Below are positions 1-7,726 of a DNA stretch of 20,982 nucleotides, in pieces. Positions within the stretch are counted from its first letter, which is position 1; each line of letters opens with the position of its first letter. This DNA comes from Dehalococcoidia bacterium (GTDB lineage: Bacteria; Chloroflexota; Dehalococcoidia; UBA2979): positions 1 to 20,982 of the forward strand of contig JASLOV010000244.1 of the NCBI GenBank assembly GCA_030745285.1. Direction: 5' to 3'. The notes under the pieces were generated by a model that saw only the letters and a list, made by a program, of their open reading frames with translations, had not been told where the DNA came from and made no database searches. A program made the translations under genes and the position numbers.

Positions 1-2
1 AC

Positions 3-308
3 CAGCCACGCCGGGCGGTGCGCTCTGCCGCGCCGCCTCGCCGTTCGGTGCGATCTTCCTCGCCACCCCGCAGTTCGAGGCCGGCGCCGGATGCGGATCA
101 GCCGATCAGGTGTCCGGCCTGCGACGCGGAAGTCTCCGCGCAGGCCACGATCTGCCGGTTCTGCCGCGCCGAGATTCCACGGCCCGCGGCCATTGCCCGA
201 GGTACGACGGACGGCCCCTACTGCACGCAGTGCGGCGAGCCCAGTCCGGCCGAAGCGAGATTCTGTGCCGCCTGTGAGGCTGCGATTCCCGAGGGCCCGC
301 ACGAGTAG
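3..308 (+). CDS. Zinc-ribbon protein, 3' part of gene
   Basis: The reading frame is open to the left edge, so this is probably the C-terminal end of a longer gene; a GTG at 18 is the first start inside the window. The first 30 or so residues are a low-complexity Arg/Ser/Pro stretch of linker type. Two four-cysteine zinc ribbons follow: CPAC with CRFC about 15 residues later, then CTQC with CAAC. This treble-clef/zinc-ribbon pair is common at the ends of bacterial regulatory or membrane proteins, where it binds structural zinc. The function of the whole protein cannot be told from this piece. The stop is TAG at 306-308, immediately before the MFS-like relic. Confidence 0.6.
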   Translation, partial: QPRRAVRSAAPPRRSVRSSSPPRSSRPAPDADQPIRCPACDAEVSAQATICRFCRAEIPRPAAIARGTTDGPYCTQCGEPSPAEARFCAACEAAIPEGPHE

Positions 309-312
309 GTCC

Positions 313-420
313 GTGCTGTGGATCTCGGTGCCGCTGAACTTCGCCGCGCTCCGGGCCAGCATCGTCTCGCGCGGATTCATGGCGTTCCACCTCACCGACA
401 GCGCGGCAGCCGCACGCCTG
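313..420 (+). pseudogene. Relic of an MFS transporter (first helix only)
   Basis: Read in the frame starting at GTG 313, this stretch encodes a near copy of the first membrane segment of the MFS protein encoded at 1985-3259. Both share the core NFAAL-x-ASIVSRGF, followed by AF-x-LTDSAAA. By eye the DNA of 313-395 matches 2039-2121 at about nine bases in ten. The match begins inside the MFS gene, not at its start codon, and fades after about 36 codons into Arg-rich sequence with no membrane character. It has no start, RBS or downstream helices of its own, so it is a gene fragment: either a partial duplication or the last remnant of a second paralogue. An open frame happens to continue through it into the monooxygenase gene, but this is chance in GC-rich DNA. 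Confidence 0.75.
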
Positions 421-503
421 CCGCGCAGGGCACGACGGCACGATGGCGGCGAGTGTAGCGGCGCGCTCGCGAACTTCCTCGGCCGCGAATATTCACGATC
501 GAC

Positions 504-555
504 TACGCTGTCGGTTCGAATTCGGGCCAGTGCAACTGCACAGCAACCAGGGGGG
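504..555 (+). promoter_or_regulatory. Putative promoter, palindrome and RBS before the monooxygenase gene
   Basis: The roughly 140 bases before 559 contain no gene. They hold a TACGCT hexamer (504-509), the same -10-like string found upstream of 1985 and 17684. A short inverted repeat, GTGCA-AC-TGCAC (530-541), follows, then an AGGGGGG Shine-Dalgarno (549-555) 3 nt before the ATG. No TTGACA-like -35 box is visible at the right distance. The palindrome lies between the putative -10 and the RBS, where a repressor could bind; this is inference. Confidence 0.3.
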
Positions 556-558
556 ACA

Positions 559-876
559 ATGTTCATCGCGCAGAACCGTTTCAAGATGAACGCCGGCTTC
601 GGCGAGCACTTCGAGCGCGCGCCTCAGCGCAGCCAGGTCGGCGAGGTGCCCGGCTTCCTCTTCACGGCTCGCCCCAAGGGCGACGACGAGGGCGTCTACA
701 TCAACCTCTCCGTCTGGGAGAGCCGTGAGACCTACGATGCCTGGCGCGAGTCGGACGCCTTCCAGCAGGCGCACGCCGGCGGCGGGCCGGCGCAGGGTGT
801 GATGGCGGAGCCGCCGCAGTTGCTGCTCGCCCAGGTGCTCTTCAGCGAAGGCAGCCTCATCCCGGCCACCGCCTAG
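559..876 (+). CDS. Antibiotic-biosynthesis/IsdG-HmoA-type monooxygenase
   Basis: This is a 105-aa single-domain ABM (ferredoxin-like, dimeric alpha/beta barrel) protein. The ATG at 559 has a strong AGGGGGG RBS. The conserved centre is SVWESRETYDAWRESDAF followed by QQAH. IsdG-type heme-degrading enzymes use an Asn-Trp-His triad (N7, W67, H77 in IsdG). N6, W62 and H72 occupy equivalent places here, with the same 10-residue Trp-His spacing. The family opens heme with oxygen and a reductant and releases iron, which would fit the iron-uptake genes further along, though they lie 14 kb away and share no operon. Other ABM proteins oxidise polyketides or have no known substrate, so heme is the favoured but unproven choice. 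The protein is probably cytoplasmic. Confidence 0.8.
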   Translation: MFIAQNRFKMNAGFGEHFERAPQRSQVGEVPGFLFTARPKGDDEGVYINLSVWESRETYDAWRESDAFQQAHAGGGPAQGVMAEPPQLLLAQVLFSEGSLIPATA

Positions 877-901
877 CTCGCCACCGTTCGGGGGGCCGCA
901 G

Positions 902-1620
902 ATGGAATTCGACCGCGAGGTGACGGCAGCGCTCGAGCGCATGTCGATCTACCTGCGCGAACGGCTCCGCGCACGGCTCGTGCAGCACGTCGAGGGCGAA
1001 GGGCGCGAGACCGTCGCCGCAGCCGACCTCACCGCCGTCCGCTCCGGCGGCATGGGCATGATGGGCCGCGGACAGCCGGACGAGCGGCTGCCGGACCGGC
1101 CGTGGCCCGCGCTCGCGGGCGCATACCGGCTGCTCGACGAAGCCGCCCCGTCGCCGTCTGCACGCTCGCGAGCGAAGACCTGGCGGACGAACTCGGCGAG
1201 CCGGCCGGGGTGGCGATCATCGGCCGCGCCTTCACGGAGAACCTGGGCGCGGAGAAGGTCGCCGTCAACGTCGTCGCGAACCCCGCGATCCGCACGCTCG
1301 TGCTCTGCGGCACGGAATCCCAACACGCGGTCGGCCAGACGCTGCGAGCGCTGCACAGCGACGGCCTGGACGGCGACGGCCGCGTCGTCGGGTCGGAGGG
1401 GCCGGTACCGATCCTGAAAAACTTCCCGACCGCGGCGCAGGAGATCTTCAGCGAGAAGCTGACGGTCGTCGACCTGATCGGCGAGGCCGACCCCGCCGTT
1501 ATTCTGAGAGCGATCTCGGACGCCGTCGCCTCCGGCGAGGAGACCTGGCCCGAGACGTGGATCCCGCCCGCCGCGGTGCGCTCCTCAGTGGGGCGCAGCG
1601 CGGATGGGCCGCCCGGATGA
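902..1620 (+). pseudogene. PCP_red-like plus MtrA-like corrinoid protein, frameshifted
   Basis: The ATG at 902 has a GGGGGG RBS 6 nt upstream. Residues 1-45 resemble the small PCP_red helical domain found at the end of the ChlB/BchB subunit, with the pattern ALERM-x(5)-RERLRARL and then ETVAAADL. An MtrA-like domain (tetrahydromethanopterin S-methyltransferase subunit A) follows. Its opening motif WPALAGAYRLLDE is in the first frame, but its continuation (PVAVCTLASEDL, then FTENLGAEK, VVANPAIR, LCGTES and HAVGQTL) is in the -1 frame. A single missing base in the C run at 1146-1149 explains the shift. The His of HAVGQ matches the cobalt-ligand His (H84) of archaeal MtrA. As written, translation from 902 ends at 1417 without the corrinoid domain. 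The gene is either a pseudogene or carries a sequencing error. Confidence 0.75.
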
Positions 1621-1852
1621 CCCCGCGGGTTTCATCCTGATCACCCTCGGACCCCACGGCGACCGCATCGTCGCCGAGCACTACTCTCGAGATGCGGAAC
1701 TGCTGCACGTCGTCGCCGCGCCGGCGGCCGAGGCGGTCAGCCGGCAGCTCGTCGAGTGTGGCGCGCTCTCTGACTTGGGCCACGCCACGTACGCCGGGCG
1801 GGAGGCCCACAAGGCCGAGTTCGCACTTCAGCACGGTCTACCGTACGAGTAG
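1604..1852 (+). CDS. DUF4346-like C-terminal domain, separate or split off by frameshift
   Basis: This 82-aa product contains DPAGFILITL, then VAEHYSRDAELLHVV and, near its end, GHATYAGREAHKAEFAL. It looks like the DUF4346-type domain that commonly follows MtrA-like domains in bacteria and archaea. It overlaps the end of the MtrA-like frame by 17 nt. It can be read from an ATG at 1604, but no good RBS precedes it. Removing one G at 1615-1616 joins the two frames smoothly, turning the MtrA tail into ADGPP-DDPAGF. It also lies in the same frame as the PCP_red-like start at 902. The simplest ancestral state is therefore one gene from 902 to 1852 of about 316 aa. Whether it is now translated alone is unknown. 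Confidence 0.6.
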   Translation: MGRPDDPAGFILITLGPHGDRIVAEHYSRDAELLHVVAAPAAEAVSRQLVECGALSDLGHATYAGREAHKAEFALQHGLPYE

Positions 1853-1942
1853 GACCGCCCGCTCACTCTGCCGCTGGCGGGACGGCCCTAGCCGAACTCT
1901 CCAGACCCGGCGCAACGGGCGTCCGTCCACCGTGCGCTGCGG

Positions 1943-1948
1943 TACGCT
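1943..1948 (+). promoter_or_regulatory. Putative -10 element before the MFS gene
   Basis: GG-TACGCT lies 36 nt before the TTG start at 1985, in a 132-bp gap that holds no gene. The same hexamer occurs before 559 and 17684. No clear -35 partner is seen. Confidence 0.3.
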
Positions 1949-1984
1949 GAATACCCTTCGCGCGTGTGACGGCGGGACCCGACG

Positions 1985-3259
1985 TTGAACCCCTGGCTAC
2001 GAGAGACGTTCGCCTCGCTACGGGTACCCGCTTATCGGGTGCTCTGGTTCTCCGTACTGCTGAACTTCGCCGCGCTCTGGGCCAGCATCGTCTCGCGCGG
2101 ATTCCTGGCGTTCGACCTCACGGACTCCGCCGCCGCCCTCGGGCTGCTCTTCCTCGGGTTTGGCCTGCCAATGCTCGTGCTCAGCCCGATTGGCGGGGTG
2201 ATTGCCGATCGCTGGCCGCGCAAGACGGTCACCGTGATCTCGCAGTGGTCGTTCGCCGCGACGAACACGGTGCTCGCGGTGCTGGTACTGGCCGACGTGA
2301 TCGAACTCTGGATGCTGTTCGCAGGGTCGATCTCCGAGGGCATCGGTGTCGCCCTCGGCATCCCCGCCCGTCAGGCGCTGATCGGCGACCTGGTCGATGA
2401 CGACGACATCGGCAACGCCGTCGCACTCCAGCAGGTCTCGTTCAACGGCGTGCGCATCATCGCGCCGACGGTGGCGGGCCTACTGATCGCGGTCGACGCC
2501 GTCGGCATCGGCGGTGTGTACTTGCTGCAGTCCGTCGCCTACGCCGCCGCCGCGATGGTCGCGATGCGGCTGCCGAGCGTGGAGCCCCGCCCCGCGGAGA
2601 AGCACGTCTCGCCGCTGGCGGGCATCACACAGGGCATCCGCTACATCCGCGGCCGCCCCGCCATCCTCACGCTGGTGCTGTTCGCCTACGCGATCGAGAT
2701 GACGGCCTTCAGCTACATGGTCTTCATCCCGGCGGTGGTCGACGACCTCTTCGATGGCGGCTCGGTCGCGCTCGGCGTGATGACGACCACGATCGCCGCC
2801 GGCGCGTTCGCCGCTTCGCTGCGCGTCGCCTGGCTCGCCGACCGTGCGAGCGGGTGGACGTTCCACCTGCTGGCGGCGCTGGTGTTCGGGCCGCTGCTGA
2901 TCGCCTTCGCGCTCTCGCCGGTCTTCGCGGTGGCGCTGTTGATTGGTGTCGCCCTCGGCGGCGCCGAGACGGGGTTCCTCTCGATGAACCAGTCGCTTTC
3001 GATGCGCTTCTCGCACAGCGACTACTACGGGCGCGTGCAATCGGTGCTGCTCTTCGGCTTCGCGCTCAACGGCCTCGTCGGCTTCCCGGTCGGCCTGATC
3101 GCCGACATCGTGGGGCTGCGGCAGGCGATGGTCGGGCTTGGCGTCGCCTCGTCGGTGCTGGTGCTCCTCGTGCTGCTCTACTCGCGCCGCATCGACGCCC
3201 GCAGCGACGCCCATCCGTTCGCTGAGGCGGCGCCGGTCGAACCGTCGGCGGCGTCGTAG
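1985..3259 (+). CDS. MFS exporter, EntS/MFS_3-like
   Basis: This is a 424-aa polytopic membrane protein with the usual 12 hydrophobic segments of the major facilitator superfamily. The signature loop between helices 2 and 3 is GGVIADRWPRKTV (residues about 61-73). The overall pattern, including helix 4 ending in GIPARQALIGDLV and an NAVALQQVSFNGVRIIAP stretch, is that of the MFS_3 group, which includes the enterobactin exporter EntS and macrolide efflux proteins. It probably uses the proton gradient to export a small hydrophobic or siderophore-like compound; the substrate cannot be read. TTG 1985 is chosen because the next usable starts lie inside helix 1; its RBS is weak (GGCGGGA). A fragment related to its first helix lies at 313-420. 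Confidence 0.85.
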   Translation: MNPWLRETFASLRVPAYRVLWFSVLLNFAALWASIVSRGFLAFDLTDSAAALGLLFLGFGLPMLVLSPIGGVIADRWPRKTVTVISQWSFAATNTVLAVLVLADVIELWMLFAGSISEGIGVALGIPARQALIGDLVDDDDIGNAVALQQVSFNGVRIIAPTVAGLLIAVDAVGIGGVYLLQSVAYAAAAMVAMRLPSVEPRPAEKHVSPLAGITQGIRYIRGRPAILTLVLFAYAIEMTAFSYMVFIPAVVDDLFDGGSVALGVMTTTIAAGAFAASLRVAWLADRASGWTFHLLAALVFGPLLIAFALSPVFAVALLIGVALGGAETGFLSMNQSLSMRFSHSDYYGRVQSVLLFGFALNGLVGFPVGLIADIVGLRQAMVGLGVASSVLVLLVLLYSRRIDARSDAHPFAEAAPVEPSAAS

Positions 3260-3324
3260 CGCGCCACCGCGACTGACCAAACGTCACTGAGACCCACATC
3301 GCTCCACGGCGCACCGGCGCGCGG

Positions 3325-3330
3325 TAGACT
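3325..3330 (+). promoter_or_regulatory. Putative -10 element before the hydrolase gene
   Basis: GG-TAGACT stands between two GC-alternating arms (GCGCGC on each side, 3317-3342) in the 133-bp gap 3260-3392. It is 62 nt before the ATG at 3393. Otherwise nothing is seen in this gap. Confidence 0.3.
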
Positions 3331-3392
3331 GCGCGCGCGCAGACCGCAGCCGTCCACGGCTGGGCCGCGACAGGCCGCGACGAGGAGATTCG

Positions 3393-4355
3393 ATGCCCGA
3401 CCCCTTGATGACCGACTACAGTGAGCAGATGAAGGCGTGCGCGGAGGCGATCGAGCTCGGCATCTCCGAGTACGTGCTGCCCTCCGAGCACCACACCCAG
3501 ATCAACGGCATCGACTTCCACTACCTGGACTGGGGCAACGACCACCTCCCGCACGTCGTGCTGCTGCACGGCGGCGCACTGACGGCGCACACCTGGGACA
3601 TGGCCTGCCTGCTGCTGCGGGACAAGTACCACCTCGTCACGCCGGACCAGCGCGGGCATGGCGACAGCGGCTGGACGTCCGACGAGCAGCTGGCGGGCGA
3701 CAACAGCGGGCTGATGGCGGAAGACACGCGACAGTTCATCGACCATCTCGGATTCCATCACTTCACGCTCGCGGGCATGTCGATGGGCGGGATGAACTCG
3801 ATCCGCTACGCGGCGGACCACCAGGAGCGGTTGGACGCGCTCTGCATCATCGACATCGCGCCGGAGACGATGCGCGTCGGCATCGTGGAGATGGAGCAGT
3901 TCCGCCAGGACACGGAGACGATGGACCGCTTCGAGGACTTCCTGAAGCGCGCCCAGATGATGGTGCCGCACCGCGCGCCGGCCCACCTGGAGTACAGCCT
4001 GCTGCACAGCCTGAAGCCGACGGAGGAGGGTCGCTGGACCTGGAAGCAGGACCATCGCGGCCGTCGCACCCCGGCCGCCGGCGCCCCCGAGGTCAGCGAG
4101 GATGAGATGCGTGCCGCCCGCGAGGCGAACGCCGACCGCATGTGGGACGACCTGAAGTCGATCAAGACGCCGACGCTGCTCATGCGCGGCGGCATCAGCA
4201 ACGTGCTGGCGCTGGACGCCGCGGAACGGGTGGTCGAGGCGATGCCGGACTGCCGCCTGGTCGAGATCCCGGGCGCCGGGCACCGTGTGCAGGGCGATAA
4301 CCCGAAGGACTTCGCCGCGGAACTCGACGCCTTCCTGTCGAAGACGCTGGCCTAG
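3393..4355 (+). CDS. Alpha/beta hydrolase
   Basis: A 320-aa soluble protein of the alpha/beta hydrolase fold. The ATG follows a GAGGAG RBS. The oxyanion-hole strand is VVLLHGGAL (residues 55-63), then comes PDQRGHGDS (84-92) and the nucleophile elbow GMSMGG with Ser130. A lid segment spans roughly 160-245, and the catalytic His297 sits in GAGHRVQGD. The acid is less clear: many relatives have SDVL at the strand-7 position, whereas here it reads SNVL, with Asn269. Esterase, lactonase, haloperoxidase-like or C-C hydrolase activities are all possible. The cupin-like N-terminal extension of about 30 residues is unassigned. The gene probably has its own promoter and is followed within about 25 nt by the glycosyltransferase frame. 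Confidence 0.85.
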   Translation: MPDPLMTDYSEQMKACAEAIELGISEYVLPSEHHTQINGIDFHYLDWGNDHLPHVVLLHGGALTAHTWDMACLLLRDKYHLVTPDQRGHGDSGWTSDEQLAGDNSGLMAEDTRQFIDHLGFHHFTLAGMSMGGMNSIRYAADHQERLDALCIIDIAPETMRVGIVEMEQFRQDTETMDRFEDFLKRAQMMVPHRAPAHLEYSLLHSLKPTEEGRWTWKQDHRGRRTPAAGAPEVSEDEMRAAREANADRMWDDLKSIKTPTLLMRGGISNVLALDAAERVVEAMPDCRLVEIPGAGHRVQGDNPKDFAAELDAFLSKTLA

Positions 4356-4378
4356 CCTCGCTCTCACCGGTCGAACGG

Positions 4379-6235
4379 CTGTGGGAGCGAGTAGCGCTCC
4401 ACCGCGGGGGCTCCACAGCCACGTTCGGTGCGCTCGCGGCGATCACAGCCCTCGCCGCCTGGCTGCGTTTCGGCGACCTCGGCCGTGCCGGCATCGGCAA
4501 CTACTTCTACGCTGCCACGGTGCGGTCGATGGGCGAGTCCTGGCACAACTTCCTCTTCGCCGCCTACGACCCGGCGGCGACGCTGATCATCGACAAGCCA
4601 CCGCTGGCGCTGTGGCTTCAGGTCGCGTTCACGAAGGCCTTCGGCTTCGAGGGCACCTCCCTGATCTGGCCGATGGCGCTGGCCGGGACGCTGGCGGCGC
4701 CGCTGGCATTCGGCGCGGCGCGCCGCAGCCTGCCCCCCCACGGCATCGCCGCGGGACTGCTGGCGGCGATGCTGCTGGCCGTGCTGCCGGAATCCGTCGC
4801 CACGGCCAGGGACTCGACGATGGACGCGCTGATGATGGCGCTGGTCGCGGCCAGCGCCTGGCTGCTGGTCGCAGCCGTCGAGGGCCGAAACGGCCGCCTG
4901 CTGATCGCCTGGGCCGTGCTGATGGGCGTGATCTTCAACGTGAAGTACTTCGAGGGCTTCGTCGTCATGCCGGCGGCGGCGCTCTACATCGCGCTGCGCT
5001 GGCGCGGCCAGTGGCGCGCCCGGCTGCCGCTGGTCGTGCGCGCCGCCACCACGGTGGTCGCCGTCTCGCTGCTGTGGGTCGTCTTCGTGGAGTTCACGCC
5101 CGCGGCAGAGCGGCCGCTGGTGATGAACGACCGGTCGAACAGCGTCGTCTCGCTCGTCGCCCGCTATAACGGCATCGAGCGCGTCTTGCCCGGCGATGTC
5201 ACGATCTTCGTGCCGCACGACCCGACCAACGAGAGCTCCGTCGATGCCTACGCCCGCGTCGCGGCGCACTTCGGCGTCGGCAACGCCGGGCCGGCACGAC
5301 TGTTCGTGGGCGCGAACGGGCCGCTGCTCGGGATGCCGGCGGCGGTGGCGCTGCTCGGCGTCGCGGTCGTGCTGTGGCGGCGGCGCGACTGGCTCGACGG
5401 GCCCGGTGCGTTCTGGATCACGTGGGCGCTGACCGGCGTGCTGCTCTTCTCCTTCTCCAACCGTGCCGCGGCCCACTACACGGAGTCGTACGCACCGGCG
5501 CTCGCCGTACTCGGCGCGGTCGGCCTCATCGAGCTGTGGCGAGCGCGCCTCGCATGGCGGGGGGCGGTGGTGCCGCTGGCAACCGTCGCGCTGCTGGCGT
5601 TCGCGTGGGCATCAACGCGCGACTTCCCGCCGATCGCTGACCGCACCGAGCAGCTCGCGATGGCGGGAGCGGTCGCGGCGGCGGTCGCGCTCCTGCTCGG
5701 ACCGGTCATCGCGAGGAATCTCGCCACCGCCATCGCGCAGGCGGTGGCGATCGGCGCCGTCCTGCTCGTGCCGCTCGTGACGTCCGACTGGGTTGCGTTC
5801 GACGCGCCACGAGGGGTCGGCATCACCCGCCCGAACCCGCTGATCTACGCGACGGCCGCCGACATCAGCCCGCAGCAGAATCGCAGCGTGCCGGCCGAGG
5901 TCGTGCTCGAGCTCACCGCCGGTGCCGGCAGCGGCGGAGGACCGCGCTACGACTTCGCGATCGATGGCATCAACCTCGCCGGCGAGGCGATCGCCTACAG
6001 CGGCGCGTCCGTGCTGCCGATCTGGAGCGAGTACGAGCGGCGGCCGGTGCTCGCGCGGGCCGAACTGGAGGCGGCGCTGACCGGCGGCGATGTCCCCTTC
6101 GTGCTGCTCGGCCGAGGCCGGGCCGGGGCTGGCTGGGCCGACGACGTGCTGGCCGTCGTGCAGCAGCACTGCGAGCTCGACCGCCGAGCCAACGTCGGGC
6201 GCACGTGGCTGCTGTGGCGCTGCGCCGGCGGGTAA
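4379..6235 (+). CDS. GT39/ArnT-like membrane glycosyltransferase, start unresolved
   Basis: This is a multi-helix GT-C enzyme that transfers a sugar from a polyprenyl-phosphate donor at the outer face of the membrane. Family marks include NYFYAATVRSM then SWHNFLFAAYDP, the IIDKPPLALWLQ loop motif, ARDSTMDALMMAL, and SNSVVSLVARYNGIERVL in the soluble part. The first normal start codon is GTG 4520, but the conserved first helix (from FGALAAITALAAWLRF) and the NYFYAA motif are encoded before it in the same frame. No ATG, GTG or TTG exists in that frame further up. Either CTG 4379 is used, or GTG 4381 is the start and one extra G in the G run 4406-4410 shifts the frame. From 4379 the product is about 618 aa. 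The acceptor and sugar are unknown. Confidence 0.8.
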   Translation: MWERVALHRGGSTATFGALAAITALAAWLRFGDLGRAGIGNYFYAATVRSMGESWHNFLFAAYDPAATLIIDKPPLALWLQVAFTKAFGFEGTSLIWPMALAGTLAAPLAFGAARRSLPPHGIAAGLLAAMLLAVLPESVATARDSTMDALMMALVAASAWLLVAAVEGRNGRLLIAWAVLMGVIFNVKYFEGFVVMPAAALYIALRWRGQWRARLPLVVRAATTVVAVSLLWVVFVEFTPAAERPLVMNDRSNSVVSLVARYNGIERVLPGDVTIFVPHDPTNESSVDAYARVAAHFGVGNAGPARLFVGANGPLLGMPAAVALLGVAVVLWRRRDWLDGPGAFWITWALTGVLLFSFSNRAAAHYTESYAPALAVLGAVGLIELWRARLAWRGAVVPLATVALLAFAWASTRDFPPIADRTEQLAMAGAVAAAVALLLGPVIARNLATAIAQAVAIGAVLLVPLVTSDWVAFDAPRGVGITRPNPLIYATAADISPQQNRSVPAEVVLELTAGAGSGGGPRYDFAIDGINLAGEAIAYSGASVLPIWSEYERRPVLARAELEAALTGGDVPFVLLGRGRAGAGWADDVLAVVQQHCELDRRANVGRTWLLWRCAGG

Positions 6236-6239
6236 CCGG

Positions 6240-7639
6240 CTAGGTCGCGGTCGCCGCCTGCTCCTGTGTCGCTTCGGCGGAAGCCGTGCCCGCGCCATTC
6301 GTGCGGCCACGGTCGACATCGACCCGAGGTGTGTCATGCCGCGCAGCACGATGTGGTCCTTGAATTCCGGTTCGGCGGCCAGCCGCATCTCCGAATAGCG
6401 CTCGAGCAGGCGGTCAAAGGCGATCTGCCCCTCCGCCCGCGCCAGCGGCGAACCGAGGCAGTAGTAGTTGCCGCGAGCGAACGAGACGTGCTCGCGCGCG
6501 TCGCGGCCGAGGTCGAGCCGGCCCGGTGTCTCGAAGACGGCCGGGTCGTGGTTGGCCGCGCCGAGCAGCAGGATCACCTGCTCGCCGGCCGCAATCTTCC
6601 GTCCCCCGATCTCGACGTCCTCGATGGCGGTGCGGCCATCGGTCTGCACGGGGCTGTCGTAGCGCAGCATCTCCTCGACGGCGTTCTCCATCAGCTCCGG
6701 ATTGTCGCGCAGCCGCTCAAGCTGGTCCGGATGGCGCAGCAGCGCCAGCAGGCCGTTGCCGATCAGGTTCGTCGTGGTCTCATTGCCGGCGACCAGCAGT
6801 AGCACGAGGGTGCTCACCATCTCCTCGCGCGTGAGCTTGTCGCCTTCCTCCTCGGCGGCGATCAGGGCGCTGATCAGGTCGTCCCGTGGTTCGGCGCGGC
6901 GCTGCTCGATGATCTCGTCGAAGTACTCGCGCAGTTCGGAGTTGGCCTTGAACGCGGCGACGTGCTCGTCCCGCCGGGTCGTCGGCTCGAGCTGACGGGC
7001 GACGGCGTCCGACCACTGCTCGAAGCGGGCGCGATCCCGCGCCGGGACGCCGAGCATCTCCGCGATCACAACCGTCGGCAGCGGGTCGGCGACCGCCGCC
7101 ATGATGTCGATGCGGCCCTCGCCGGCCTCGTCCAGCAGTTCGTCGACCACGGCCTCGATGCGCGGGCGCATGCTCTCCACCTGGCGCGGCGTGAACGCCC
7201 TGTTCACCAGCGACCGCAGACGGGTGTGATCGGGCGGGTCCAGCCCCAGCAGGCTCGGCTCCTGAACCGCTCTGCGCAGCCGGTCGCGCGCCGCGTCATC
7301 GAGCCCGGCCGCCTCCAGCAGTCCGTCGAGCTGGCCGAGCTGGCGCTGGCGGCTGTAATTCGGCGAGCGGCGCTGGTCGCTTGAGAAGCGCCGATGGTCG
7401 CGCAGCACCTCATCGACGTCCGCGTGCCCCGAGAGCACCCAGCCCTGCATCATCGACGTGCGGTGGACCGGGTCCTTCGCGCGCAGGTCGTCGTAGATCG
7501 GGTACGGGTCGGCGTGCAGCCGCGACGAGAGCGGGTTGTAGCTGATCCCGCTGGCGCGGCGCTCCCGCCAGAGCATGTAGCGAATGACCAGCGAACGCAC
7601 CGGCCGCAGCGCGAGCAGTCGCGCAAGTATGCGGTTCAT
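6240..7639 (-). CDS. Cytochrome P450, frameshifted near its C-terminus
   Basis: A bacterial class P450 monooxygenase, soluble, needing a ferredoxin or similar reductase that is not in this window. The ATG at 7639 has a GGGAGGGGAG RBS. Marks are I-helix AGNETTT (284-290), the K-helix EMLR (E323/R326) and the heme loop FARGNYYCLGSPLARAEG with ligand Cys394. The frame is family-like up to VLRGMTHL (residue 438). As written it then runs on for more than 200 Arg/Pro-rich residues antisense to the glycosyltransferase. If one base is restored near 6326-6330, the protein ends normally as RVDVDRGRTNGAG and so on, with a TAG at 6240-6242 and about 466 aa. It follows the CoA-transferase gene by 87 nt, probably in the same operon. 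The substrate is unknown. Confidence 0.85.
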
Positions 7640-7726
7640 GACCGCTCCCCTCCCAAAGCCATGCCGCCGGGCAAGTCCGGCGTGGTGCGATCCTACCTCC
7701 CGCGCCCCGGTCGCCGCACCTGCGGC

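Noticed and set aside
313..420. Insertion sequence or transposon as the cause of the MFS fragment
   Set aside because: No transposase coding, terminal inverted repeats or target-site duplications are visible around the fragment or the 559-1852 block.
91..558. Open frame running continuously from 91 into the monooxygenase gene
   Set aside because: It is out of frame with the zinc-ribbon coding, crosses a relic and an Arg-rich stretch, and the conserved protein starts only at ATG 559 with its own strong RBS.
5612..6239. C-terminal extension of the P450 frame, giving 675 aa in total
   Set aside because: It lies antisense to the glycosyltransferase, is Arg/Pro/Gln-rich with no P450 features, and disappears if one base is restored near 6328.
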